This document shows, piece after piece, positions 23,812 through 31,739 of a stretch of DNA of 39,417 nt (position 1 is the stretch's first letter; every line of letters starts with the position of its first letter). Where the stretch lies: NCBI RefSeq assembly GCF_002204185.1, contig NZ_MXPU01000030.1:1-39417 (forward strand). The letters are read 5' to 3'. The notes under the pieces were generated by a model. The model ran no database searches. It was given only the letters and a program-made list of their open reading frames with translations, and was not told the origin of the DNA. The stretch is from Rhizobium esperanzae. Its GTDB lineage: Bacteria; Pseudomonadota; Alphaproteobacteria; Rhizobiales; Rhizobiaceae. A program made the position numbers and the translations under genes.

Positions 23812-23970
23812 TCAGAACGCGGAGTAGACGATGTAAAGTTCGACGCAGGCCAGCAGGACGCTGAAAGCGATGAGCGCCCAGGCGGTGCGCCTTTCGCGCA
23901 TCCGCCGGTCGCCGCGCGTGATCCGATGTGGGCGAAGAGCGTGGAAGGCGGAGGACATGATATTTCGCAT
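23812..23970 (-). CDS. Small single-pass membrane protein, 52 aa, uncharacterised
   Basis: On the minus strand an ATG at 23970, preceded by AAGGG nine bases upstream, opens a 52-codon frame: a basic N-terminal half (about 1-28, ending MRERR), one hydrophobic helix (TAWALIAFSVLLACVELYIVY) and a TGA stop. The basic-then-helix pattern predicts an inner-membrane protein with cytosolic N-terminus. No family is recognised. A second in-frame ATG lies at 23958. A longer plus-strand frame over the same bases lacks these features and is taken as antisense. Confidence 0.6.
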   Translation of the reverse strand: MRNIMSSAFHALRPHRITRGDRRMRERRTAWALIAFSVLLACVELYIVYSAF

Positions 23971-24139
23971 GGCGTTTAACCCTTGCCGTTACGGCGAGAA
24001 TCTACAGCCGGCTGCGATAGGAAATCCATTCGGGGCGAGGGACAAAAATATAGGAATGGCATAAAGGCGGGCGGCGGAAATTTCGGCGCGCGGTGTCGGA
24101 AAGGGATGACCGCCCTGATGGCTGCCGTTCTCCTCGTTG
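23971..24139. other. Intergenic region without a recognised gene
   Basis: This 169-bp stretch lies between the small membrane-protein gene and the broken reductase gene. On the minus strand it holds a CTATAT hexamer at about 24047-24052 that resembles an alphaproteobacterial -10 for the small gene, but with no matching -35. Nothing else was seen. Confidence 0.3.
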
Positions 24140-25137
24140 TCAGTTGCCGCGCCGGTTTTCCCGATCCAGCTGCGTCACCAGCGCCAGGATCGTTTCCGAT
24201 ACCGGTGTCGGCACGGCGGTCAGGCGCCCAAGCGCCACCAGCATGCCCACAAGCGGCGTAATTTCGAGCGCCTTGCCGCCAATCAAGTCTTGCAGCATCG
24301 AGGTTCGAACGCCGCCGATGTGGCGCGATTGCTCCAGCCGCCGCTCGACTGACATGGCGAAATCTGCGCCGACCGCATCGCCGACGGCGCGCACTTCCTT
24401 CATGACCTTGCTGACCATATCCATCAGCGCCGGATCCGCCATGATGTCGGTCATCAGCGCCCGTGTCAGAGCACTGATCGGGTTGAAGGCGGCGTTGCCC
24501 ATCAACTTGCTCCAGATTTCACTGCGGATGTCCGCCGTGATCGTAATGCTGAGGCCGGCGCCGGTCAGCACCGCTGCTATGGCCGAAAGGTCGGCAGACA
24601 TTTCGCCGCAGGGCTCGCCAAGCACGAAGCGGCCGTTATGAGAGAGCCGGATCTCGCCTGGGCTGACGACTTCCGCACCTTGATAAGCGACGCAGCCAAT
24701 CACGCGGTCCGGCCCGATCAGCCGCCAGAGCCTGCCGCCGGGATCGAGCTCATCAAATTGCAGTTCCGCATGTCCGCTCCTGGTATCGCGATGGAAATAC
24801 CACCACGGAATGCCGTTGAGGATCATGACGACGCGGGTGCCTTGCTTGAGCAGACCGGCGATCCCCTCCGCGGCAGGGGGCAGCTGGTGCCCCTTGAGGC
24901 CGGTGATGACGAGATCCTGCGGCGGCAATGTCTTCGGATCGTCAGTTGCTGTCACGTGCACCTTGAGCGGGTTTCCGCATCGGCCTCGCGCAGGCTGAGA
25001 CCGTGGCTGCGGATCGCGTCGAGATGCGCCCCACGCGCGACGACGGAGACGTCGTTATCTTCCCTGCCTGCGAGCTTGGCGGCGATGGTGCCGCCAAGGG
25101 CGCCGGCGTCATAGATACAAATGGTCTTGATGGACAT
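24140..25137 (-). pseudogene. Ketopantoate reductase-like (PanE/ApbA family) oxidoreductase, frameshifted
   Basis: Two overlapping minus-strand frames together give about 333 residues of a PanE/ApbA-type NADPH-dependent 2-ketoacid reductase. The first (25137 to about 24970) has the Rossmann strand KTICIYDAGALGGTIAAKLAG; the second holds the rest (VITGLKGHQLPP, ENGIPWWYF-like ILNGIPWWYFHRD, KLMGNAAFNPISALT). Restoring one C in the CCC run at 24971-24969 would join them through AETPLKVHVTATDD. In addition codon 10 is GAC, so the first Gly of GxGxxG is Asp. Both suggest a decaying gene; one sequencing error could explain the frameshift but not the Asp. AAGAGG precedes the start. Confidence 0.82.
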
Positions 25138-25283
25138 GCGTTGCCTCTTTACCGGTCACGCTGACTACATAGGCCATCCCCGGCGAGAGGCGAATGCCAA
25201 TTTGCCACAAGGTGTTCTTTTCATGATCATGGTGTTGCCGCCGCATCTCCAAATTTGAATGCGGCGGCATCGATCCTGGCTGC

Positions 25284-26135
25284 TCAGGCCCCAGCCATTG
25301 CATCGCTTGCGAAATCCGTGGAGACGGCAAGCTCGCGCCATGCGGCCAGTTCCCTTTCGACACTCGCATGCTGCGCCTCGATCATGGCGACCGTATCGCT
25401 GCCGAACGGCATGCGAAGCGGTGGGTTGGCCGAGTTGACCATCGTGATGATGCCGGCCGCGAGCCTGGCGGGGTTGCCGGGCTGCGCGTGATTGGCGTCG
25501 GCGGCGAAATTGCGCATGTTTCCGGCCGGCGTGCCCTCGTAATCGGCGATGGAAGCGGGGCTTATTGCCAGCGAGGTGTCGGCAAGGAAGTCCGTGCGGA
25601 AGAAGCCGGGCTCGACGATCGTCACCTTGATCCCGAAGGGTGCGAGTTCGGCGGCCATGGATTCCGACAGTCCCTCGACGGCGAATTTTGTCGAGCCGTA
25701 GACGCCCCAGCCGGGATAGCCGAAATAACCGCCGATCGAGGAGAAGTTCAGGATATGGCCGGAACGCTGGCGACGCATATAGGGCAGCACGGCGCGTGTC
25801 ACCTTCAGGAGACCGAAGACATTGGTGGCATAGATCTTTTCGATCTCTTCGGCTGTGGCTTCCTCGACCGCGCCGAGGAGGCCGTAGCCGGCATTGTTGG
25901 CGAGAACGTCGATGCGGCTGAAGCGGGCGATGCCGGCGGCCGCGGCCTCCTTCGCCTGCGTCTCGTTGGTGACGTCGAGGGCGACGGCCAGCAGGTTCGG
26001 ATGGTCCCCGAATTGCTCGATGATGGTCTTCGGGTTGCGGGCGGTGGCGATGACGGCATCGCCTGATGCAAGTGCTTCCTTGGTCATCAGCGCGCCGAAA
26101 CCGCGGGATGCACCAGTGATGAACCAGACTTTCAT
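25284..26135 (-). CDS. Short-chain dehydrogenase/reductase (SDR) oxidoreductase
   Basis: The 283-aa protein is a classical SDR: cofactor motif TGASRGFG (residues 7-14), NNAG at about 83-86, catalytic Ser in LNFSSIGGYFG and YGSTK (Tyr-x-x-x-Lys) around 151-155. The substrate is not predictable. AAGGAATT eight bases before 26135 sets the start; an upstream in-frame start at 26162 is less likely. It is divergent from a LysR regulator that probably controls it. The 146 bp downstream to the broken reductase gene show nothing notable. Confidence 0.9.
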   Translation of the reverse strand: MKVWFITGASRGFGALMTKEALASGDAVIATARNPKTIIEQFGDHPNLLAVALDVTNETQAKEAAAAGIARFSRIDVLANNAGYGLLGAVEEATAEEIEKIYATNVFGLLKVTRAVLPYMRRQRSGHILNFSSIGGYFGYPGWGVYGSTKFAVEGLSESMAAELAPFGIKVTIVEPGFFRTDFLADTSLAISPASIADYEGTPAGNMRNFAADANHAQPGNPARLAAGIITMVNSANPPLRMPFGSDTVAMIEAQHASVERELAAWRELAVSTDFASDAMAGA

Positions 26136-26179
26136 GACGAATTCCTTTTGTTGGCGTCGCATATTTGTGCTGACGGGCT

Positions 26180-26210
26180 GAATTTGACCGAAATTCCGAT
26201 GCTGTATAAG
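26180..26210 (+). promoter_or_regulatory. Candidate LysR operator overlapping the lysR promoter
   Basis: GAATTTGACCGAAATTC (26180-26196) is a perfect interrupted palindrome (6 + 5 + 6) in the 114-bp divergent gap. It overlaps a possible -35 (TTGACC, 26184-26189), with TATAAG (26205-26210) as -10 at a short 15-bp spacing. LysR proteins commonly bind such dyads in the shared region and repress their own gene. Confidence 0.4.
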
Positions 26211-26249
26211 ATTTGTTATTATTGAAACTGTGATGAGTACAATTCAGTA

Positions 26250-27137
26250 ATGCGTGTGACCGAACTTTCCGAACTGGCCGCCTTCGCGGCCGTGGCGCGG
26301 CACAAGAGCTTCCGCAAGGCGGGGGAGGAGCGGGGCGTTACTGCCTCTGCCGTCAGCCATGCCGTGCTCAATCTGGAAGACCGAATTGGCGTCCGCCTGC
26401 TCAACCGCACGACACGCAGCGTTTCGCTGACGGAAGCCGGCGAACTCCTTGTCTCGCATCTCGCCCCGGCTTTCGGGGAGATGGCGGCGGCCCTCGATGC
26501 GCTGAACCGCTACCGCGACACGCCCTTCGGCAGGGTGAGGATCAACGTGCCGAATTCGATCGGTTCTTTCGTCATCGGCCGTGTCATCGCCCCGTTGATT
26601 GAGCGTAATCCCAATTTGCAGCTGGAAATCAACGCAACCGACAGGCTGGTCGACATTGTCGAGGAGGGTTTTGATGCCGGCATCCGTTTCGGCGAGCGCG
26701 TCACGGAAGGCATGATCGCCTTGCGCATCAAGCCGCGCATCCGCCTGGTCGTCGTCGGTTCACCCGGCTATTTCGAGAGGCGCCCGAGGCCGGAAACGCC
26801 TCACGAGCTCAAGCGTCACCTCTGCATCCAGAACATGTTTCCCTCCGGTGCCCGCTATGCCTGGGAATTCGAGAAGGACGGCCAGACGGTGAGTTTTCAG
26901 CCGACCGGCCCGCTGTCACTCGACGATCATGAACTGATGATGCAGGCAGCGCTCGGCGGCGTCGGCCTTGCCTATATCTGGGAGCCTCGCGTCGCAAAGG
27001 CCATTGCCGACGGAGAGCTCGTCCAGGTGCTCGATGATTGGTGTCAGCCGGAGGAACCGCTCTATCTCTACTATCCCAGCCGCCGCCACATGTCTGCGGG
27101 CTTCAGGGCGGTGATCGACGCGATCAGGGCGGAGTGA
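26250..27137 (+). CDS. LysR-family transcriptional regulator
   Basis: The 295-aa protein has an N-terminal winged helix-turn-helix (about 1-60, ELAAFAAVARHKSFRKAGEE, then LNRTTRSVSLTEAG) and a periplasmic-binding-like effector domain (about 90-290). The HLCIQNMFPSGARYAWEFEKDG segment resembles regulators that control adjacent oxidoreductases. It is divergent from the SDR gene, which is its likely target. Its effector is unknown. The stop lies 11 bp from the convergent deoxyribosyltransferase gene. Confidence 0.92.
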   Translation: MRVTELSELAAFAAVARHKSFRKAGEERGVTASAVSHAVLNLEDRIGVRLLNRTTRSVSLTEAGELLVSHLAPAFGEMAAALDALNRYRDTPFGRVRINVPNSIGSFVIGRVIAPLIERNPNLQLEINATDRLVDIVEEGFDAGIRFGERVTEGMIALRIKPRIRLVVVGSPGYFERRPRPETPHELKRHLCIQNMFPSGARYAWEFEKDGQTVSFQPTGPLSLDDHELMMQAALGGVGLAYIWEPRVAKAIADGELVQVLDDWCQPEEPLYLYYPSRRHMSAGFRAVIDAIRAE

Positions 27138-27148
27138 AGCGTGCAATC

Positions 27149-27712
27149 CTACCCGCGCATGCCGGCGATCGTCTGAAGAGCCTGAAGATAAAACCTCAGG
27201 TCGCGGGCAGGATCCGTCGGCAGCGCGGTCGCACGGAATACCTTGCCTCCCGCCGCCTCGACGCCTCCGTCGATCATCAGGTTGTCGGCCATGCCGTGAT
27301 TTTCGATGGCGATGCCGTCAGGCCCGCGCGGGCGTCCGCTCGTCTCGTCGATCTCCATTCCCGCATACCAGATCGAGCGGACGCGCAGCCCATAGTCGTC
27401 GGGGTGATTGGTATAGGCGAAGACCGATTTGCCGAGAGCAATCATGAAGCCGATCTCGTAGACTGTACCCGGATCGGCGCTGACGCCGCGAAAGGGCGTG
27501 ATATTGGCGAGGCAAATTTCGGCCCGGCGCATGGCGACGTCATTGCGGGCGTAGATCTCTGCAGCCGTCCGCTTCACGGGTGTCTGGTTTTCGTCGCTGC
27601 CGGGACCGGTCGGTTCGAAGTCGAACTGACGCGCCAATCGCCGTTTTTCGGCCATGATGGGCAGTGCGTCGGGAAGAAAGACTTCCGGGCCGGCAAGGTA
27701 AATGGTGGTCAT
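27149..27712 (-). CDS. Nucleoside 2-deoxyribosyltransferase-like protein
   Basis: The 187-aa protein fits the nucleoside 2-deoxyribosyltransferase family: MTTIYLAGPEVF at the N-terminus, ARNDVAMRRAEICLANITPFRG and the active-site-type segment SADPGTVYEIGFMIALGKSVFAY (about 78-100), which carries the conserved Asp and nucleophile-type Glu. Such enzymes move or hydrolyse the base of 2'-deoxynucleosides in salvage or nucleotide clean-up. AATGAAGGATACC precedes the ATG. It is divergent from the hydrolase gene; no salvage genes are adjacent. Confidence 0.85.
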   Translation of the reverse strand: MTTIYLAGPEVFLPDALPIMAEKRRLARQFDFEPTGPGSDENQTPVKRTAAEIYARNDVAMRRAEICLANITPFRGVSADPGTVYEIGFMIALGKSVFAYTNHPDDYGLRVRSIWYAGMEIDETSGRPRGPDGIAIENHGMADNLMIDGGVEAAGGKVFRATALPTDPARDLRFYLQALQTIAGMRG

Positions 27713-27847
27713 CGGTATCCTTCATTCCTCCGCGAGCCGAAGCATTGGAGTTAAGGGCAGGGCGGGAGCCTATTTCCGATGGAAGCCTGGCAGATGGCAA
27801 GCCGCGCCGGCAGCAATTGTCGATTTTTTCCGATGACAGTCCGGTCA

Positions 27848-27876
27848 GCCCGCGGCAGGCCGCAGTTGCCGCGGGC
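27848..27876. repeat. GC-rich inverted repeat between divergent genes
   Basis: GCCCGCGGC (27848-27856) pairs perfectly with GCCGCGGGC (27868-27876) around an 11-nt loop. It sits in the 282-bp gap between the divergent deoxyribosyltransferase and hydrolase genes and has no T-run, so it is more likely a protein-binding or mRNA-leader structure than a terminator. The rest of the gap shows no gene. Confidence 0.4.
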
Positions 27877-27994
27877 CGGCATTAGGCTGCTCGTTGGAGA
27901 CGAAAAAGCGGAAGGTTGCGCTCGTCACCCTTTTGACTTCGCTGGGCGAAGCGGCCAAAGATACGGCCATCGGCAGCATCATCGGGAGAGATTG

Positions 27995-29038
27995 ATGAAG
28001 GGGCGGATTTTGTCAAATGCTGATCGAAGAGCGCCGAAGCGGCTCGGATATCTGTTTCCCGTCTTGGCCGCGCTGATCCTATCGGCACCGCTGGCGCTGG
28101 GAGAGGACATCGGGCCGCAAAGCCAGTCCTCGCGTGCCCAGGTCGAAAAACTGCTCGGCCTGTGGAAGGAGCACTTCGCCGGCGCCGACAGCCTGCAAGA
28201 GCGCAGGGCTGCTTTCGCCAGGCTGATGGAAACGATGCCGGGGCCGACGCGCATTCAGGTCCGGCAGGTCGATGCCGATGGTGTGGATGGCGAGCTGATG
28301 TGGCCCGCCCGGCTCCATCATCCGATCGGCAAAAGGGCGATTCTCTACATTCATGGCGGCGGTTTTTCCGGCGGTTCCATCCGCACGCATAGCCTGTTCG
28401 CCGGTTCGCTCGCCAAGGCCGCATCCAGCGACGTGCTTCTGATCAATTATCGGCTGATGCCGGAATATACCTATCCCGCCCAGATCAACGACGCGCTGAC
28501 GGCCTATCGCTGGCTTCTCGATAACGGCTATCGCAACGAGAATGTCGTCGTGGCAGGAGACGACGCCGGTGGCAATATCGCGCTCGAGATGGTGCTGCGG
28601 CAGAAGCAGGCGGCCAAACCCTTGCCGGCGGCCGTGATTGCGCTGAGCCCGATCACCGATCTTGCCGCGACGGGCGGAACGATGGTGGCAAATGCTGGCA
28701 GCGACCCGCTGATCGATAAGGCGTCGATCGAGACCTTGCGCAAGACCTATCTCGGCAGCCGGCCTGCCACCGATCCTCAGGCCTCACCGCTTTATGCCGA
28801 CGTGACCGGATTCCCGCCGCTATTGCTGCAGGTCGGTTCCGGCGAAGCCCTGCTTGATGACACGCTGCGCCTCGCCGACAAGGCGCGCGGGGAGGGCGTA
28901 GATGTCACCACCGAGGTCTGGCCGGGTATGCCGCATCAGTGGCAACTGTTTCCCGCGATGCTCGACGATGCCGATCGCTCGAGCCAGACTATTGCCGAGT
29001 TTGCGATCCGGCATTTTGCCGATAAGCCGGAAGAGTAG
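27995..29038 (+). CDS. Secreted alpha/beta hydrolase of the HSL type with Asp in place of the nucleophile Ser
   Basis: The 347-aa protein starts at ATG 27995 (GGGAGAG upstream; the frame back to 27779 is not protein-like) with a signal peptide ending near residue 36. Hormone-sensitive-lipase-family landmarks are present: oxyanion motif H120-GGG, Asp288/289 and His314 (MPHQWQLF). The nucleophile elbow reads GDDAGG (Asp190, codon GAC at 28562-28564) where active members have GDSAGG. Family members hydrolyse esters or lactones; this one may be inactive or altered. It is convergent with the decarboxylase-like gene 25 bp away. Confidence 0.88.
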   Translation: MKGRILSNADRRAPKRLGYLFPVLAALILSAPLALGEDIGPQSQSSRAQVEKLLGLWKEHFAGADSLQERRAAFARLMETMPGPTRIQVRQVDADGVDGELMWPARLHHPIGKRAILYIHGGGFSGGSIRTHSLFAGSLAKAASSDVLLINYRLMPEYTYPAQINDALTAYRWLLDNGYRNENVVVAGDDAGGNIALEMVLRQKQAAKPLPAAVIALSPITDLAATGGTMVANAGSDPLIDKASIETLRKTYLGSRPATDPQASPLYADVTGFPPLLLQVGSGEALLDDTLRLADKARGEGVDVTTEVWPGMPHQWQLFPAMLDDADRSSQTIAEFAIRHFADKPEE

Positions 29039-29063
29039 GGGCGCAGCAGCCGGCGTCACCGCA

Positions 29064-29687
29064 TCATCGCGATGTGCCGCCGGCCGGTGAAGGCGCCAGA
29101 GGCCGCTCGACCTCCCGGCCGACGCTGAGCGCCTTTCGCACATTCGGCTCCAGCCGCTCGATATAGGCGTGGTCGGGCGCAGCGCCGAGCGCATCAAGCA
29201 TTTTCGAGAAGAAACAGCGGGCGGCTGCGGCGGCCGTGACGTCGAAGATCTCGGCGTCGCTCAGCCCGTGTTTTTTCAACCCGTCTATATCCTGCTGCGT
29301 GACCGACGTCGCATCGCGCGCCACCTTGGCCGCAAAGGCCATGATCGCACGTTCGCCGGCATCGACCGGCGCCTTTTCCGTCTCGTTGACAAGGGCCGTC
29401 AGCCCGTCGCTGGTAAATCCCTCGCGCAGCAGCACCGAGCCGTGCGCCAGCATGCAATAAGAGGATTTGAGCTCTTTGGCGGCCGCCAGCGTCACCAGTT
29501 CATAGCGCCTGGGGCTCATATGGCTGCGAATGCTCGAAAGCAGCCCCGCCCAGCTTTCCATCACCTCCGGCCGATGGCCGAAGGCACGATACATGTTCGG
29601 CAGATAACCATAATTCGGCTCGGCCGACGCGTACATCGACGTCGTCCTCTCGCTGGCGGATGCATCCGGGGTGTGAATGAAAGCCAT
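29064..29687 (-). CDS. Carboxymuconolactone decarboxylase / AhpD-like family protein
   Basis: The 207-aa helical protein has the CMD/AhpD core KELKSSYCMLAHGSVLL (Glu72, Cys78, His82). In AhpD the motif is CxxCxxxH; here the first Cys is Ser75, so only one redox Cys remains, as in the peroxidase-related subgroup. No relay partner gene is nearby. No clear signal peptide is seen. The last 20 or so residues are Pro/Gly-rich and probably disordered. The substrate is unknown. The 118 bp upstream, to the kinase gene, show nothing notable. Confidence 0.83.
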   Translation of the reverse strand: MAFIHTPDASASERTTSMYASAEPNYGYLPNMYRAFGHRPEVMESWAGLLSSIRSHMSPRRYELVTLAAAKELKSSYCMLAHGSVLLREGFTSDGLTALVNETEKAPVDAGERAIMAFAAKVARDATSVTQQDIDGLKKHGLSDAEIFDVTAAAAARCFFSKMLDALGAAPDHAYIERLEPNVRKALSVGREVERPLAPSPAGGTSR

Positions 29688-29805
29688 GGCATGGTCCTCC
29701 TCTATTGCGAGAAGGATAGGGTAGATATGCCGGACAGCAATCCTGCGCCGTCAGTTCGGGAGCGAGCCATCGACCCTGGAGGACGCCACTTGAGGGTCTG
29801 AATGA

Positions 29806-31389
29806 TCAGGCAACGTCGTTGCCCGCCAGAACGTCAGCGGCTCTCCTGATTGGAAGAGTGACTGTGAAGGTGGATCCGCACCCTTTTGCACTTCGCACCT
29901 CTATCGAGCCTTGATGCAGTTCGATGATCTGCTTCACAAGGTTGAGGCCGATACCGGTTCCGGCAATCCCCGTCGACGTGCGCGCCCGGAAATAGCGCTG
30001 AAACAACCGGGGCACGTCTTCAGCATCAATCCCCACGCCGTCATCGCTGATTGAAACCTTGACGTTGCCCGTCTCCTCCCATGCCGCAACCCGAATTTCG
30101 GATGTTCCCGGCGCGTATTTCACTGCATTCGAGAGCAGATTGGTAAAGACCTGGCTCAAGCTGCGGGGATCGGCATCGATGAATTCCGGCAACCCGTCTA
30201 TGTCAAGCACGAAGCCATGCGTCTTCGAGATTGCCGTCTGCCGCTCGCAGCAGGTTCTGATCAATGCTCCCAGGGCGCAGGCGTCGTAACTGATGTCGAT
30301 CTTGCCGGTATCGAGCCGTCCGTCCGACATGATGCTCTCCATGAGATCGACGATCCGGCTCACCGATGCACGGATCTGTTCGACCTTGTCATTGAGAAAA
30401 TCGGGCTCGACCGCGCCTCCCTTCCGCAACAGTCGCTGGGCGGCAGCATCGATGATTGCAAGCGGCGTACGGAATTCATGTGATGCCATCGCCACGAACT
30501 GCCGCTGCAATTCGTTGATGCTCCGCTCTTGGGCGAGCATCCGTTCAAGCTCGCGCGCCTGCCGCTCGACCTCCGCCGTACGGCTTTGCACGGCAACTTC
30601 GAGTCGATCGTGATGGCGGCGCAGCTCTTCCGCGAGCCGCACGGTCTTGGTGACATCCTCGTGGGTCGCCACATATCCGCCGTTCTGCATCGGATTGTGG
30701 GTGATTTTGATGATGCGCCCGTCGGTGAGCGCGATGTTCTGGCTCGCCGGCGCGCCGAGTGCCGTCGCTTCGAAGACAACGTCAAAATAGGTGGCGGTGT
30801 CTGCCGGACCATTTCCCAGCCGGCTCCGATAGGCGAGGATGTCCACCAGCGACGTTCCGGGTTGAGTGAGAAAATCCGGCAGATCGTACATCCGTGCATA
30901 AGATGCGTTGCACAATATCAGCTTCTTCATCGAATCGAACATGCACAGTCCATGTGGCATGTTGCTGAGAGCTGCGTCGAACCGCTGATGTTGTTCGCTC
31001 AGATTGTCTTCGGCGCGTATATGGGTCGAGATATCTTCATAGCTCAGGATCCAGCTTCCCGCTCTCGACGGGGCGCAGGTCAATGAGATCATCCGTCCGT
31101 CGGCCAGTGCAAACTGCGAGGTGTGCGGCCTACCGGTCGTCAACCGTGAACAGGCCGCTGCACGGCAGGCGGCGGTGCCGGGCAGGCCGTCGATATTCAT
31201 TCCTCTGCGCAGAGTGCCATCGGAAAGGCCGAGAATGTCGAGCGCGCGGGAATTGAAAGCCGTCACTGTATCGGCAGAATCGAAGAGAACAATGCCCTGC
31301 GGCAGGTTCTCCAGAATGGCTTCAAACGAATGCGGCATTTCCGGCCCCGCTTTAGATCTGGCACGTCCCCTATCCGTAGCATTAGCCAC
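29806..31389 (-). CDS. Orphan soluble sensor histidine kinase with two PAS domains
   Basis: The 527-aa protein has no membrane segment. It carries two PAS domains (about 22-130 and 140-255, each with a LPQGIVLFDS- or MPHGLCMFDS-like start), a coiled coil (about 255-295), a HisKA domain with phospho-acceptor His304 (ASHEFRTPL) and a HATPase domain with SNAVKYAPG, DDGVGI and GTGIGLNLVK. It should sense an intracellular cue and phosphorylate a response regulator, but none is encoded here. PAS 1 contains a CRAAAC cysteine pair. An alternative start is Met18 (31338). Confidence 0.92.
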   Translation of the reverse strand: MANATDRGRARSKAGPEMPHSFEAILENLPQGIVLFDSADTVTAFNSRALDILGLSDGTLRRGMNIDGLPGTAACRAAACSRLTTGRPHTSQFALADGRMISLTCAPSRAGSWILSYEDISTHIRAEDNLSEQHQRFDAALSNMPHGLCMFDSMKKLILCNASYARMYDLPDFLTQPGTSLVDILAYRSRLGNGPADTATYFDVVFEATALGAPASQNIALTDGRIIKITHNPMQNGGYVATHEDVTKTVRLAEELRRHHDRLEVAVQSRTAEVERQARELERMLAQERSINELQRQFVAMASHEFRTPLAIIDAAAQRLLRKGGAVEPDFLNDKVEQIRASVSRIVDLMESIMSDGRLDTGKIDISYDACALGALIRTCCERQTAISKTHGFVLDIDGLPEFIDADPRSLSQVFTNLLSNAVKYAPGTSEIRVAAWEETGNVKVSISDDGVGIDAEDVPRLFQRYFRARTSTGIAGTGIGLNLVKQIIELHQGSIEVRSAKGCGSTFTVTLPIRRAADVLAGNDVA

Positions 31390-31739
31390 AAACGATAAAG
31401 TTTCGCTAATGCCTCTGGGCGGGAGTTCCTTTAGAGCAATTCCAGCAAAACTGCATCGCGATGCTGCGTCAGGCTATTGGATCCACAACATTGCCGCGCT
31501 TCATCCTCTGGCTTGAAAAGTGAGAGATTTCGCAGGGTGGCCCGAGCTCGCAGCGTTGGGAAAAGCTTATCGGAATGATCCCATCATTTAAATCGTTCCA
31601 AAAATCGCCCCCCGCTCACGGCATGATAGGGCGCTAGAGAAAAGTCAATAAAGCGCAGCTTTAATTGAATTGGTCCTTGACTTATTTGGAACGTTCCAAA
31701 TAAATAGACATCAGTCGACGACGACGTCGGGAGGGTGAA
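31390..31739. other. 350-bp intergenic region with operator sites and a possible repeat remnant
   Basis: No gene is recognised between the kinase and lacI starts, which are divergent. At about 31430-31470 (AGAGCAATTCCAGCAAAACT) it resembles short interspersed repeats frequent between rhizobial genes. From 31572 to 31706 it is rich in dyads: a GGAATGATCC core (31572-31581), a CGTTCCAAA half-site (31594-31602), TAAAGC-GCA-GCTTTA (31649-31663) and the main operator-promoter. Confidence 0.45.
31677..31706 (+). promoter_or_regulatory. lacI promoter with embedded LacI-type operator
   Basis: TTGACT (31677-31682), an 18-bp spacer and TAAATA (31701-31706) form a good promoter. A perfect 22-nt palindrome (31682-31703; half-site TTATTTGGAAC, centre CG) fills the spacer. 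The CG centre and AT-rich arms are typical of LacI-family operators, so the regulator almost certainly represses its own transcription and the operon here. Confidence 0.75.

Noticed and set aside
27779..27994. N-terminal extension of the alpha/beta hydrolase
   Set aside because: Residues here are not protein-like and precede a clear ribosome-binding site and signal peptide at 27995.
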